DNA of 42,945 bases from an uncultured Clostridia bacterium. GTDB taxonomy: Bacteria > Bacillota > Clostridia > Peptostreptococcales > Anaerovoracaceae. The stretch spans positions 1 through 42,945 of the forward strand of contig CALBZG010000056.1 in the NCBI GenBank assembly GCA_937889655.1, read 5' to 3'. The position numbers and the translations under genes are program-made. The notes under the pieces are model-generated. The model did not search any database. It was not told the origin of the DNA and saw nothing but the letters and a program-made list of their open reading frames with translations. Positions 23,515 through 32,811 of this stretch are shown piece by piece. The number at the start of each line of letters is the position of its first letter. Position 1 is the first letter of the stretch.

Positions 23515-26193
23515 ATGGGTTTTATGGAAAAGGTCTTTGGAGACCTTAATACAAAGGAAATTAAAAAGCTCGATCGGATCGCTGATCGGATCGAGGCATT
23601 GGACAATACGATGCAAGGATTGTCCGATCAGGATCTCAGTGCAAAGACAGAAGAATTCAGAGAACGGCTTGCACAGGGAGAAACCCTGGATGACATATTG
23701 CCTGACGCATTTGCCGTATGTCGGGAGGCGGCTTGGCGGGTGCTTGGGATGAAGCATTTCAGGGTGCAGCTGATTGGAGGGATCGTACTCCACCAGGGTC
23801 GTATCGCTGAAATGAAAACCGGTGAAGGAAAGACTTTAATGGCCACGTTGGCCGCCTATCTCAATGCTTTGAGCGGGCAAGGAGTCCATGTGGTCACCGT
23901 CAACGACTATCTTGCCAAGCGCGACCGGGATTGGATGGGACGTATCTATGAGTTTTTGGGCCTTACAGTAGGATGTGTCATCCATGCGGTCAGCGGACCG
24001 GAAAGAGTGGCGGCGTATCAATCAGATATCACTTACGGGACAAATAACGAATTCGGGTTCGACTACCTCCGGGACAACATGGTGCTTTACCGTGAAAACC
24101 TCATGCAGAGGGAACTCAATTTTGCCATCGTGGATGAAGTCGACTCCATTTTGATCGATGAAGCGAGAACGCCTTTGATCATTTCCGGGCAAGGCACCAA
24201 ATCCACTGATCTTTATCAGAAAGCGGATCGCTTTGTCAGCAATTTGAAGAATGATATGGATTTTACTCTGGACGAGAAGGAGAAGTCTGTCTCCCTCACA
24301 GAAGCCGGAGTCGAAAAGTGTGAAAAATATTTCGGCGTTGAAAATTTCTCCGACCCGGAAAATATGGAAATAAACCATCACGTGCTTCAAGCGCTGAAGG
24401 CAAGAAACATTATGAAACGCGACATCGATTATATTATTAAAGATGGCGAAATCATAATCGTTGATGAATTCACCGGGCGTCTTATGTTTGGACGGCGCTA
24501 CAGCGACGGTCTCCATCAAGCCATCGAGGCGAAGGAAGGTGTTCTGGTTCGATCCGAGTCCAAGACTCTGGCTACCATTACACTGCAAAATTATTTCCGC
24601 ATGTATCAGAAGCTGGCAGGTATGACCGGAACCGCCAAGACCGAAGAAGCTGAGTTTAGAGATATCTATAATATGGATGTTGTCATCGTGCCGACCAATA
24701 AACCTGTCGCCAGGATCGATCTGCAGGATGCCGTATATTCTACTCAGAAAGGCAAGTTCAAGGCCATCGCAGACAGGATCAAAACTATTCATGAAACGGG
24801 CCAGCCGGTTCTGGTGGGCACCATTTCCATAGAGAAGTCCGAGCTGATCAGTGAAATGCTGGGAAGACGAGGGGTTAGACACAATGTGCTCAACGCCAAG
24901 CAGCATGAGAAAGAAGCGGACATCGTTGCTGAGGCAGGCCGATTGGGAGCAGTCACCATAGCCACCAACATGGCCGGCCGTGGAACGGACATCGTTCTTG
25001 GAGGCCGTGATGCGACGCCTGAGGAGAAGGAGCAAGTCATAAAACTGGGCGGTCTGGCGATTTTAGGTACAGAACGCCATGAGTCGAGACGAATAGATAA
25101 TCAGCTCAGAGGCCGGTCGGGACGTCAGGGAGACCCTGGTCAGACGCAATTCTACATATCCCTGGAGGACGATCTGATGCGTCTTTTCGGAGGAGAAAGA
25201 ATACAGAATATCGTAAATAAGTTCGGGATCAGCGAGGACGATGTCATTGAAGCAGGGATGCTGACAAAGTCTATCGAAAATGCACAGAAACGGGTTGAAG
25301 GCCGAAATTTCAGCATCCGTAAATATGTTCTACAATATGACAATGTCATGAACAAGCAGAGAGAAATCATCTACGGGGAGCGGCGTAAGGTGCTTTTCGG
25401 AGAGAATCTGCGTGAATACATCTCTCATATGATGGAAGAACTGGTTGACGAGGTCGTGGAACCTGTGACCGTAGCATCAAAGTATGCGGAAGAATGGGAC
25501 ATAGAGCATATTGTATCCGGCCTGAAGAAAATCTGTCCGCGCTTCAGCGGCCTGGACTATAGTCCGGAGCAGCAGTTGAAACTGACGGAGCAGAGCATCA
25601 AAGAGGATATCCTTGAAAAATTTGACAAGCTGTATCAGGAAAAGGAAGCGGAGATCGGCGAGGAAAGAATGCGTGAACTGGAACGCATGATCCTGATCAG
25701 AGTAGTCGATAATAAATGGATGGACCATATCGACGCCATGGATCAGCTCAAGAGCGGGATCGGGCTTCGTGCCCTGGGTCAGCAGGATCCCGCTGCAGCG
25801 TATGCAACGGAAGGCTTCGATATGTTTGAGCTGATGGTGAAAGCTATCAAGGAAGATACGGTCAAATTCTGCTATAATGTTACACTTCAGACCAATACCG
25901 AAAGAAGAGCAGTCATATCTGGTGGAGACGAAAGAAAAGACGAATTCGTTGATCACGGAGGGACGGATGGCCATGGTTCCAGCAGCCAAGGCGGGGGCGC
26001 TCCGTTTGCGAACCCTGCTCCTATGAACGCAGAATGGCCCCCTGCCCAGGGAAGCGTGCCGCAGGCAGCGCCAACTCCGGATCGCGGCGGCAAGCAGGAA
26101 ACCGTACGAAGGAGTGAAGAAAAAGTTGGAAGGAATGACCCGTGCCCATGCGGCTCCGGGAAGAAATACAAAAATTGCTGCGGCAAAATATAG
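23515..26193 (+). CDS. secA: Protein translocase ATPase SecA
   Basis: SecA is the motor ATPase that drives unfolded preproteins through the SecYEG channel. This is a full-length copy of 892 residues. Visible landmarks are KTGEGKTLMA (Walker A, about 100-109), VDEVDSILIDEARTP (DEAD box), MTGTAKTE, TNMAGRGTDIVLGG and GRSGRQGDPG (helicase motifs). The linker near 815-870 is Gly/Pro-rich. The C-terminal SEC-C zinc motif is NDPCPCGSGKKYKNCC. The ATG at 23515 is preceded by AAGGAG at the proper distance; an earlier in-frame ATG at 23500 is not. The prfB gene follows 12 bases after the stop, an arrangement conserved in Firmicutes. Confidence 0.98.
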   Translation: MGFMEKVFGDLNTKEIKKLDRIADRIEALDNTMQGLSDQDLSAKTEEFRERLAQGETLDDILPDAFAVCREAAWRVLGMKHFRVQLIGGIVLHQGRIAEMKTGEGKTLMATLAAYLNALSGQGVHVVTVNDYLAKRDRDWMGRIYEFLGLTVGCVIHAVSGPERVAAYQSDITYGTNNEFGFDYLRDNMVLYRENLMQRELNFAIVDEVDSILIDEARTPLIISGQGTKSTDLYQKADRFVSNLKNDMDFTLDEKEKSVSLTEAGVEKCEKYFGVENFSDPENMEINHHVLQALKARNIMKRDIDYIIKDGEIIIVDEFTGRLMFGRRYSDGLHQAIEAKEGVLVRSESKTLATITLQNYFRMYQKLAGMTGTAKTEEAEFRDIYNMDVVIVPTNKPVARIDLQDAVYSTQKGKFKAIADRIKTIHETGQPVLVGTISIEKSELISEMLGRRGVRHNVLNAKQHEKEADIVAEAGRLGAVTIATNMAGRGTDIVLGGRDATPEEKEQVIKLGGLAILGTERHESRRIDNQLRGRSGRQGDPGQTQFYISLEDDLMRLFGGERIQNIVNKFGISEDDVIEAGMLTKSIENAQKRVEGRNFSIRKYVLQYDNVMNKQREIIYGERRKVLFGENLREYISHMMEELVDEVVEPVTVASKYAEEWDIEHIVSGLKKICPRFSGLDYSPEQQLKLTEQSIKEDILEKFDKLYQEKEAEIGEERMRELERMILIRVVDNKWMDHIDAMDQLKSGIGLRALGQQDPAAAYATEGFDMFELMVKAIKEDTVKFCYNVTLQTNTERRAVISGGDERKDEFVDHGGTDGHGSSSQGGGAPFANPAPMNAEWPPAQGSVPQAAPTPDRGGKQETVRRSEEKVGRNDPCPCGSGKKYKNCCGKI

Positions 26194-26205
26194 GAGGGAT
26201 AGAAA

Positions 26206-27304
26206 ATGGTTCAATTGGATCAAATAAAATTTGAACTGCCACAAGCCAGATCAACTTTGAAAGAGGTAGGTGATTCCCTTTGACCTGGCTGCATTAGGAG
26301 CAAGGCTGGAGGAAATTAACAAAGAAATAGAAGCAGAAGGGTTCTGGAACGAACATGAAAAGGCTCACAAACTTCTAAAGGAAAAGAAGGCCCTCGAAAA
26401 CAAGGTCAATGAATACAACGTTTTGGAGCAGGAACTTTCCGACCTCGAAATCATGATCGAACTGGCCGAGGAAATGGAAGACTATTCCGTCGTCGAGGAA
26501 ATCCAGGAAGCATATAAGAAATATGTTGAAACAGCTCAGGACTTACGGTTGAAGACGCTTCTAAACGGCGAGTATGATGATGGCAGCGCGATCATCCATC
26601 TCCATGCAGGTGAAGGCGGCAAGGATGCACAGGATTGGACAGAAATGCTTCTTCGCATGTATACACGGTGGGCGGAGCGAAAAGGATACAAAATAACCAC
26701 TGCAGACATACAATATGATTCAGAGGGTGGGATCAAAAGCGCCACACTGCTCATAGAGGGTGATTATGCCTACGGGTTTTTAAAAAATGAAAAAGGCGTT
26801 CACCGCCTTGTGAGAATTTCGCCGTTCGATTCATCCGGCAGAAGGCATACGAGCTTTGCAGGACTCGATGTCATGCCTGAGATAGATGATGACATTACTG
26901 TTGATATCGACCCTGAGGACCTGAGGATCGATACTTTCAGAAGCTCAGGCGCTGGCGGTCAGCATGTCAATAAAACCGACTCAGCCATCAGGATAACCCA
27001 TTTACCGACCAATATTGTGGTCACATGCCAGAACGAACGAAGCCAGCATCAGAACAAGGACACAGCTATGAAGCTGCTGCGATCCAAACTCATGGAGGTG
27101 GCTCTGGAGGAGCATAAAGAAAATCTGAAGGAGTTAAAAGGCGACTACAGCCAAATCGCATGGGGGAGCCAGATAAGATCTTATGTATTCCATCCATATA
27201 CTATGGTAAAGGATCACCGAACAGGAGCAGAGGTCGGGAATATCGGAGCCGTCATGGATGGAGACCTTGATTATTTCATCAATGAAAAATTGAAGCAACG
27301 TTAA
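26206..27304 (+). CDS. prfB: Peptide chain release factor 2, made by programmed +1 frameshift
   Basis: RF2 reads UAA and UGA stop codons and triggers peptide release. The coding sequence is 26206-26280 joined to 26282-27304 (365 residues). After 25 codons the ribosome meets CTT-TGA-C; skipping T at 26281 continues in the second frame. RF2 shortage slows reading of this UGA and so raises its own synthesis. The ATG at 26206 follows an AGGAGGG that overlaps the secA stop. The SPF tripeptide (about 205-207) gives RF2 stop-codon specificity, and GAGGQHVNKTDSAIR (GGQ near 250) is the hydrolysis motif. Taking the second frame alone from a GTG at 26270 would miss the N-terminus. Confidence 0.97.
26261..26284 (+). 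promoter_or_regulatory. Programmed +1 frameshift site of prfB
   Basis: The slip codon CTT (26278-26280) precedes TGA (26281-26283) followed by C, the classic RF2 shift context. A purine-rich stimulator, GAGGTAGGTG, ends a few bases upstream. It is somewhat less like a perfect Shine-Dalgarno than the Escherichia coli AGGGGG. Confidence 0.93.
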
Positions 27305-27323
27305 AATGAAAGGCAACGCACGA

Positions 27324-27995
27324 ATGAAGCAAAGGATCCAACAGACCCAAAAAACCAAGATAACAACGATTTTGTTCGATTTTGATGGAACGGTCATGAA
27401 CACAAATGAGTTGATCATAGAATCATGGCAGCATACTTACAGGACGGTGGAGGGCAAGGAGCGCCCGGTGGACGAAATAGTGAGGACTTTCGGTGAGCCG
27501 CTGCTTACCAGCATGGCAAAGGCTTTACCGCAGATTCCGCCGGAAGAAGCAGTGGAAATATATCGCAGCTATCACCGGGAGAGCTTTGGGGAGCGGATTA
27601 CCATTTTCCCGGGTGTCAAAGACACCCTGAAGGCTTTGAAGGCTGAAGGATATAAACTGGCCGTTGTTACATCCAGAGCGGAGAGGACAACCTTTGAGGC
27701 TATGGAAAAGTATGATATCAAAGACTGCTTCAGCGCGGTAGTGACCTGCGATGATACCACAAAGCATAAACCGGATCCGGAGCCTGTTATGATAGCATTG
27801 CAGAAGCTGGGCAGCACAGTGGAAGAAAGCCTGATGGTGGGCGACAGCATGTTCGATATCAGCTGCGCCAGGAACGCGGGAGTGAAATCAGTGCTAGTGG
27901 GTTGGGCTGTGGCTGTCACCGATGAAGAGAAAGAAGGCCCGATGGGACCTGATTTCATCATCGAGGAAGCGGCTCATTTGTTTGATCTGCTCTAA
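27324..27995 (+). CDS. HAD-superfamily hydrolase, PpaX/Gph-like phosphatase
   Basis: This cytosolic phosphatase of about 223 residues has the HAD motifs: FDFDGTVMNTNE (motif I with the nucleophilic Asp), VVTSR (motif II), K in HKPDPEP (motif III) and VGDSMFDISCARNAG (motif IV). The TNEL segment after motif I recalls the pyrophosphatase PpaX of Firmicutes; phosphoglycolate phosphatase is the alternative. An ATG at 27306 lies one base after the prfB stop but lacks a binding site; the ATG at 27324 has AAAGG ten bases upstream and is preferred with modest confidence. It is probably cotranscribed with prfB and ends before a terminator at 28060. Confidence 0.85.
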   Translation: MKQRIQQTQKTKITTILFDFDGTVMNTNELIIESWQHTYRTVEGKERPVDEIVRTFGEPLLTSMAKALPQIPPEEAVEIYRSYHRESFGERITIFPGVKDTLKALKAEGYKLAVVTSRAERTTFEAMEKYDIKDCFSAVVTCDDTTKHKPDPEPVMIALQKLGSTVEESLMVGDSMFDISCARNAGVKSVLVGWAVAVTDEEKEGPMGPDFIIEEAAHLFDLL

Positions 27996-28059
27996 GAAAA
28001 CTGAAAATTTATAGGGAATAATATCCATGTTTACCGAGATCATGGTTTAGACACAAATT

Positions 28060-28090
28060 AAAGGACTGCCTCAATGGGCAGCCCTTTTTT
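28060..28090 (+). terminator. Intrinsic terminator after the prfB-HAD genes
   Basis: AAAGG-A-CTGCC pairs with GGCAG-C-CCTTT, with one A-C mismatch, a 6-base loop and a following T-run. Read from the other strand, it may also help end the hydrogenase operon. Confidence 0.8.
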
Positions 28091-28130
28091 GTATGGTGAA
28101 ATCACGAACTAATATGTTGGTTCTGAAGGC

Positions 28131-29906
28131 CTATTCATTCACTACATATGTCGGACGCTTCGCATAGTGAGTATGCAGAAGCTTGTGTGAAAGATGGCCA
28201 TTAGGTTCACCGAGGAAATCTTTATAAAGAGCCTGAACTTCGGCATTCTTATGGGATTTTCTTTCAGGCAGACGCTGATCTTCCGAATAAAGGGCGTTTG
28301 CTCTATTGACCCTAGGATTAATATCGATCCTGTCCTTCGCGCATACGAATGACTGGCCGCCGCCGTGTACACAACCGCCTGGGCAAGCCATGATTTCGAT
28401 AAAGTGAACGTCCAGCTCGCCTGCTCTAACTAAGTCCATAAGCTTGCCGGCATTCTTTGTACCATGGGCAACGGCGACTTTGACTTCTGTATCAACACCG
28501 CCGATAGGGAGGACCGCGCTAGCGGTCTTAACGCCTTCGATACCTCTAACAGCAGAGTACTCGATATTGGCAAGATCCTGCCCTGTCAAAATATCTGCAA
28601 CAGTTCTGAGAGCGGCTTCCATTACACCACCGGTCGCACCAAAGATAACGCCAGCGCCTGTTCCTTCGCCCATCAGAGGGTCTGGATCTGCATCCGGAAG
28701 GCTTTCAAACATGATGCCTGCCTGCTTGATCATATCGCCAAGTTCTCTTGTGGTCAGTACGTAATCTACATCAGAAAGACCATCAACCAGCATTTCAGGT
28801 CTTTGTGCTTCGCCCTTCTTGGACGTGCAAGGCATGATGGATACGGATACGATCTTCTTAGGGTCGATGCCTTCCTTTTGTGCGAAATATGTTTTGACCA
28901 AAGCGCCAAACATCTGCTGAGGGGATTTGCATGTTGACAGATTGTCAAGTAAATCAGGGTAGAACATTTCGCAATAGCGGATCCATCCAGGGGAGCAGGA
29001 AGTGATCATCGGAAGCTTGCCGCCTTTAGTTATTCTGCCCAGCAGTTCAGTTCCCTCTTCCAGGATCGTCAGGTCAGCGGAGAAGTTCGTGTCAAAGACC
29101 TTGTCAAATCCCAGTCTCTTCAATGCTGCATACATTTTTCCTGTAACCGGTGTCCCGATAGGCATTCCAAATTCTTCGCCCAAAGATGCTCTGACTCCAG
29201 GAGCTTCCTGAACAACAACATATTTGTCAGGGTCTGCGATGGCATCGAATACTTCGTCTATATACTGTCTTTCGCGAAGAGCGGCTACCGGGCAAGCTAT
29301 GATACATTGTCCGCAATAAGTGCAGTTCGCGTCTCTCATGCTGAAATCGAAGGCCGGAGCGACTTCTGTTCTAAAGCCTCTCTTTGTGAAATCCAAAACA
29401 CCGATGCCCTGCATGTCTCTGCAAGTGGATATGCAGCGACCGCAAAGTATACATTTTGAAGCGTCACGAACAATTGAAGGGGAAAGCTCATCAATGGTGC
29501 TTTCTCTCTTGGCGCCTTCATACTTAACGTCTTTGATGCCCAGCTTATCGCATAACGCCTGGAGCTCGCAGGTCTGGTTCCTATTGCAGGTCAGACACTC
29601 TCTATTGTGGTTGGCTAAAATCAGCTCCACATTTGTCTTAACTGCTTTTCTGACCTGAGGAGTGTTTGTTCTTACGTTCATTCCCTCGGCAACCTGAAGT
29701 ACACAGGATGCAGGAAGATTTCTCATTGGAACTCCATTGACATCCGCTTCAACTACGCAGACTCTGCAAGCAGCGATTTCGTTTATATCCTTCAAATAGC
29801 AAAGGGTAGGGATATCTATGCCAGCTTCTCTAGCTGCCAGCAGTACGGTATAATCCTTTGGAACACTTACAGGTATTCCATTTATGGTTAAATTCACTTT
29901 TTCCAT
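28131..29906 (-). CDS. hydA: [FeFe]-hydrogenase catalytic subunit, HydA of the trimeric type
   Basis: HydA makes or consumes H2; with HydB and HydC it probably couples NADH and ferredoxin to H2 by electron bifurcation. The 591-residue subunit begins with a 2Fe-2S domain (C36, C47, C50, C68), then the His-Cys3 cluster (H100, C104, C107, C113) and two 4Fe-4S motifs (C152 to C162, C195 to C205). The H-cluster motifs are TSCSPGW (C304), MPCTSKKGEAQRPEM (C360) and EIMACPGGCVHGGGQ. In the first motif the usual second cysteine is serine (TSCSPGW rather than TSCCPxW). A short helical C-terminal extension follows. It is last in the hydCBA operon, 19 bases after hydB. Confidence 0.95.
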   Translation of the reverse strand: MEKVNLTINGIPVSVPKDYTVLLAAREAGIDIPTLCYLKDINEIAACRVCVVEADVNGVPMRNLPASCVLQVAEGMNVRTNTPQVRKAVKTNVELILANHNRECLTCNRNQTCELQALCDKLGIKDVKYEGAKRESTIDELSPSIVRDASKCILCGRCISTCRDMQGIGVLDFTKRGFRTEVAPAFDFSMRDANCTYCGQCIIACPVAALRERQYIDEVFDAIADPDKYVVVQEAPGVRASLGEEFGMPIGTPVTGKMYAALKRLGFDKVFDTNFSADLTILEEGTELLGRITKGGKLPMITSCSPGWIRYCEMFYPDLLDNLSTCKSPQQMFGALVKTYFAQKEGIDPKKIVSVSIMPCTSKKGEAQRPEMLVDGLSDVDYVLTTRELGDMIKQAGIMFESLPDADPDPLMGEGTGAGVIFGATGGVMEAALRTVADILTGQDLANIEYSAVRGIEGVKTASAVLPIGGVDTEVKVAVAHGTKNAGKLMDLVRAGELDVHFIEIMACPGGCVHGGGQSFVCAKDRIDINPRVNRANALYSEDQRLPERKSHKNAEVQALYKDFLGEPNGHLSHKLLHTHYAKRPTYVVNE

Positions 29907-29925
29907 TATATTTTATCTCTCCCTT

Positions 29926-31767
29926 CTATTTTTTTATGATTGCATTGAACTTGCAGGAGTCCATGCAAACGCCGCACTTGATGCACTTGCTTTGGTCTAT
30001 GTAGTGCATTTCTTTTACGGAACCGGTGATGGCGTCTACCGGGCACTTCTTGGCGCAAAGGGTGCAACCCTTGCAATCTTCAGTTATCCAGTAAGTACGG
30101 AATGCTTTACAAACTCCGGCAGGACACTTGTGATCCAAAACGTGGGCTTCATATTCATCCCTGAAATGCTTCAAAGTGGATATTACCGGATTTGGCGCAG
30201 TCTGTCCCAATGCGCACAGGGATGTCTTCTGAAGGTTTGCTCCCAGTTCTTCCAGATTGTCAAGATCTTCCAGCGTTCCGCTCCCTGAGGTTATCTTGTT
30301 CAAGATCTCAAGCATCCTCTTTGTACCCTCACGGCATGGTGTGCACTTACCACAGGATTCGTCTACTGTGAAGTCCAGGAAGAAACGGGCGATGTCCGGC
30401 ATGCAGTTGTCTTCGTCCATAACGATCATACCGCCGGATCCCATCATGGATCCGATTGCTACCAAATTGTCGAAGTCGATCGGGGTGTCCAGGTTGGCTG
30501 CAGTGATGCATCCGCCGGAAGGACCTCCGGTCTGAACAGCCTTGAAAGCTTTTCCGTTCGGACATCCGCCGCCGATCTCGTATATGATTTCGCGGAGACT
30601 GATACCCATAGGGACTTCAACGAGTCCAGTGTTGCTGATCTTGCCGCCGAGAGCGAATACTTTAGTCCCGGTGGATTTTTCAGTACCGAAACCTCTGAAC
30701 CAGTCAGCGCCCTTCAATATGATCTGAGCAATGTTGGCGAGTGTTTCTACGTTGTTGATACATGTCGGTTTGCCCCAGAGTCCTTTATTTGCAGGGAACG
30801 GAGGCTTATTTCTCGACATGCCGCGCTTGCCTTCGATGGAAGCGATCAGAGCTGTCTCTTCTCCGCAAACGAATGCTCCGGCACCAAGTCTGATATCGAT
30901 ATCAAAACTGAAGTCAGTGCCGAAAATGTTATCTCCAAGAAGTCCCATTTCCTTCGCTTGAGCGATGGCGATTTTGAGTCTCTTGACGGCTACCGGATAT
31001 TCCGCTCTGACATAGATGAAGCCTTTTGTCGCGCCTATGGCGTATCCGCCAATGGCCATGGCTTCAAGAACTGCATGCGGGTCGCCTTCCAGAACGGATC
31101 TATCCATGAATGCACCCGGATCGCCTTCGTCAGCGTTGCAGATGATGTATTTCTGATCAGCCTTGTTAGGGGCTGCGAAGCTCCACTTGAGACCTGTTGA
31201 GAAACCTGCTCCACCGCGGCCTCTCAGACCGGATTTCTTCATTTCTTCTATTACGGTTTCAGGAGTCATTTCGAGAACGGCTTTAGCAAGAGCCTGATAA
31301 CCATCCATTGCGATATATTCTGTGATATCTTCAGGATTGATCAGTCCGCAGTTTCTGAGAGCGACTCTCTTCTGTTTTTTATAGAAGTCGAGATCTTCAA
31401 GATTCTTTAATTCTCCGCCCACAGTGAATTCCTTAACAGGAGTTCCTCCGGCAAGATGTTCGTTGGCGACTCTGATGGCCTTTTCTGCGTCCATATGAAC
31501 GTAAGTGACCTTTTTGCCATCCGGTGATATAACGTCAACGATCGGCTCGTATGTGCACATACCGATACAACCGGTCGGTCTGACGATTACATTCAGGCCT
31601 TTTGCTTCAACTTCCTTAACAAAGGCATCATAAACAGGCTTTGCACCTGCAGAGAGTCCGCAAGTTGCCATTCCGACAACCACTCTCAAGCCTTCTTTGA
31701 TCTTGACCTGGTCGATAGCTTTTGCCTGTAATTCTTTTAATTCATTCAGTGTTTTCATACTGGCCAC
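29926..31767 (-). CDS. hydB: NADH-binding flavoprotein subunit of hydrogenase, HydB
   Basis: HydB is the NuoF-like subunit that binds FMN and NAD(H). The 613 residues comprise an N-terminal thioredoxin-like 2Fe-2S domain (C-containing GMATCGLSAGA and CIGMC), the NADH/FMN region (GLRGRGGAGFSTGLKWSF; GAGAFVCGEETALIASIEGK), a 4Fe-4S site (SCGKCTPCREGTKRM) and a C-terminal pair of ferredoxin motifs (CKGCTLCAKKCP, CIKCGVCMDSC). This is the layout of bifurcating hydrogenases. A GTG start at 31767 follows AAAGGA by five bases; an ATG at 31758, preceded by AGGGG, is equally possible. It starts 2 bases after the hydC stop, so the two are coupled. Confidence 0.95.
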   Translation of the reverse strand: MASMKTLNELKELQAKAIDQVKIKEGLRVVVGMATCGLSAGAKPVYDAFVKEVEAKGLNVIVRPTGCIGMCTYEPIVDVISPDGKKVTYVHMDAEKAIRVANEHLAGGTPVKEFTVGGELKNLEDLDFYKKQKRVALRNCGLINPEDITEYIAMDGYQALAKAVLEMTPETVIEEMKKSGLRGRGGAGFSTGLKWSFAAPNKADQKYIICNADEGDPGAFMDRSVLEGDPHAVLEAMAIGGYAIGATKGFIYVRAEYPVAVKRLKIAIAQAKEMGLLGDNIFGTDFSFDIDIRLGAGAFVCGEETALIASIEGKRGMSRNKPPFPANKGLWGKPTCINNVETLANIAQIILKGADWFRGFGTEKSTGTKVFALGGKISNTGLVEVPMGISLREIIYEIGGGCPNGKAFKAVQTGGPSGGCITAANLDTPIDFDNLVAIGSMMGSGGMIVMDEDNCMPDIARFFLDFTVDESCGKCTPCREGTKRMLEILNKITSGSGTLEDLDNLEELGANLQKTSLCALGQTAPNPVISTLKHFRDEYEAHVLDHKCPAGVCKAFRTYWITEDCKGCTLCAKKCPVDAITGSVKEMHYIDQSKCIKCGVCMDSCKFNAIIKK

Positions 31768-31769
31768 CC

Positions 31770-32279
31770 CTATCCTTTGTACTTTCCGAGAATATCCGGA
31801 ATTACGCTTACATCGCCAAGCTGGGCATAGACATCATCGTCGATCATCATAACAGGGGCAAGTCCGCAGCAACCCAAGCAGCGTGTAGCTTCCACTGTGA
31901 ACAATCCATCCGTTGTCGTGCCTCCGACGTTTACGCTCAATTCATCACAACATTTGTCGAGAACGGCCTGTGCGCCCTTAACGTAGCAAGCGGTTCCAAG
32001 ACATACAGCAACTTTATGCTTACCCTTTGGAGTAAGGTGGAATTGGCTGTAGAACGTGGATACACCGTAAAGTTCAGCAATCGGGATCCTTGTCTCTTCC
32101 GAGATAAACTTCTGAACTTCCAGCGGAAGATATCCGAAGATGTGCTGAGCTTCCTGAAGGACAGGCATGGTTATACCCTGCGTACCCTTGAGGGAGTCGA
32201 TGTACTTTTTGAGCTCTGCAAATCTTGGATCGTCTGCTTTAATGCAGTTGCATTGGCATTCATTTTGCATTTTTCTCAT
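31770..32279 (-). CDS. hydC: NuoE-like 2Fe-2S subunit of hydrogenase, HydC
   Basis: HydC is the 169-residue thioredoxin-fold 2Fe-2S subunit of the trimeric hydrogenase. The four cluster cysteines appear as CLGTAC and CLGCCG. The helical N-terminus (MPVLQEAQHIFGYLPLEV) is typical of NuoE-like proteins. The first ATG (32279) is only two bases from AAAGGAG; the ATG three codons later (32270) is also possible. An N-terminal cysteine-rich stretch (CQCNC) of unknown purpose is notable. It is the first gene of the operon, about 60 bases after the predicted transcription start. Confidence 0.93.
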   Translation of the reverse strand: MRKMQNECQCNCIKADDPRFAELKKYIDSLKGTQGITMPVLQEAQHIFGYLPLEVQKFISEETRIPIAELYGVSTFYSQFHLTPKGKHKVAVCLGTACYVKGAQAVLDKCCDELSVNVGGTTTDGLFTVEATRCLGCCGLAPVMMIDDDVYAQLGDVSVIPDILGKYKG

Positions 32280-32348
32280 CTCTCCTTTGATTCATTTGGT
32301 TTTGATTTAATTAGTTCTGTGATTTTTTTAACAGTCTCATACGCTTAA

Positions 32349-32377
32349 ATGATAGCACACATAAATATGCGAAGCAA
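32349..32377 (-). promoter_or_regulatory. Promoter of the hydCBA operon
   Basis: On the reverse strand, TTGCTT (32377-32372) and TATCAT (32354-32349) have 17-base spacing, with a TGC extension before the -10. The start is expected near 32342, leaving a leader of about 60 bases. Confidence 0.65.
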
Positions 32378-32394
32378 GGAAACAAAAAGGTTCA

Positions 32395-32421
32395 ACGTTA
32401 AGTTTTTGGCAATCTTAACGT
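32395..32421. promoter_or_regulatory. Perfect inverted repeat upstream of the hydrogenase promoter
   Basis: ACGTTAAG (32395-32402) and CTTAACGT (32414-32421) are perfect 8-bp inverted copies with an 11-base spacer. The dyad lies 18 bases upstream of the -35 of hydCBA, a position fitting an activator site. It does not match the Rex operator spacing. Confidence 0.5.
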
Positions 32422-32721
32422 AAATCAGGATGCGGTTTATCGTATTCCAAATATTCAGTATTTTCATGCGAAAATTAGTACAAAAAAGCAGCAAACTAGT
32501 TATTTTGATAGACTGCTCAGGGATCCGGACATTGGGATTTTCTTAAAAATTGAACATTGAAATTCTGAATCAAAGCAGCTTAAATTCAAACATTTTTAAG
32601 ACGATTTGTACTGAAGCACTCGGCGGGCAAAATATGTGCGCAAATGATAATTGATTATAATCACAAGAAATTGTGGTAAAATCCACGGCCATGTTTTATA
32701 ATATAAAAACATTCGCAATAA
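32422..32721. other. AT-rich intergenic region between hydrogenase operon and tRNA
   Basis: No gene is credible here. A small hairpin (ATTTTC, ATGC, GAAAAT) lies at 32460-32475. Two possible tRNA promoters occur: an extended -10 TGGTAAAAT at 32674-32682 and a TATAAT at 32697-32702. I see nothing else. Confidence 0.5.
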
Positions 32722-32796
32722 GCTACTGTGGCTCAATGGCAGAGCAGCACATTCGTAACGTGCAGGTTGTGGGTTCGATTCCCACCAGTAGCTCCA
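32722..32796 (+). tRNA. tRNA-Thr (anticodon CGU)
   Basis: The cloverleaf is clear: acceptor GCTACTG pairs with CAGTAGC, D stem GCTC with GAGC, T stem GTGGG with CCCAC around TTCGATT. The anticodon loop TTCGTAA gives CGU, reading ACG (threonine). The last pair of the anticodon stem is an A-C mismatch. The discriminator is U and CCA is encoded. The following gene begins 15 bases later with no terminator between. Confidence 0.93.
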
Positions 32797-32811
32797 GTCT
32801 TTTATTAAGGG

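Noticed and set aside
24022..25035. Reverse open frame of 337 codons inside secA
   Set aside because: The forward frame is unmistakably SecA; the reverse frame has no recognisable motif.
26206..26283. Apparent premature stop making prfB look like a pseudogene
   Set aside because: The TGA follows CTT and precedes C at codon 26, exactly the programmed RF2 frameshift site, and the downstream frame is intact.
32395..32421. Rex operator upstream of hydCBA
   Set aside because: The half-sites contain TTAA, but the 11-base spacer and arm sequence do not fit the TTGTTAA-type Rex site.
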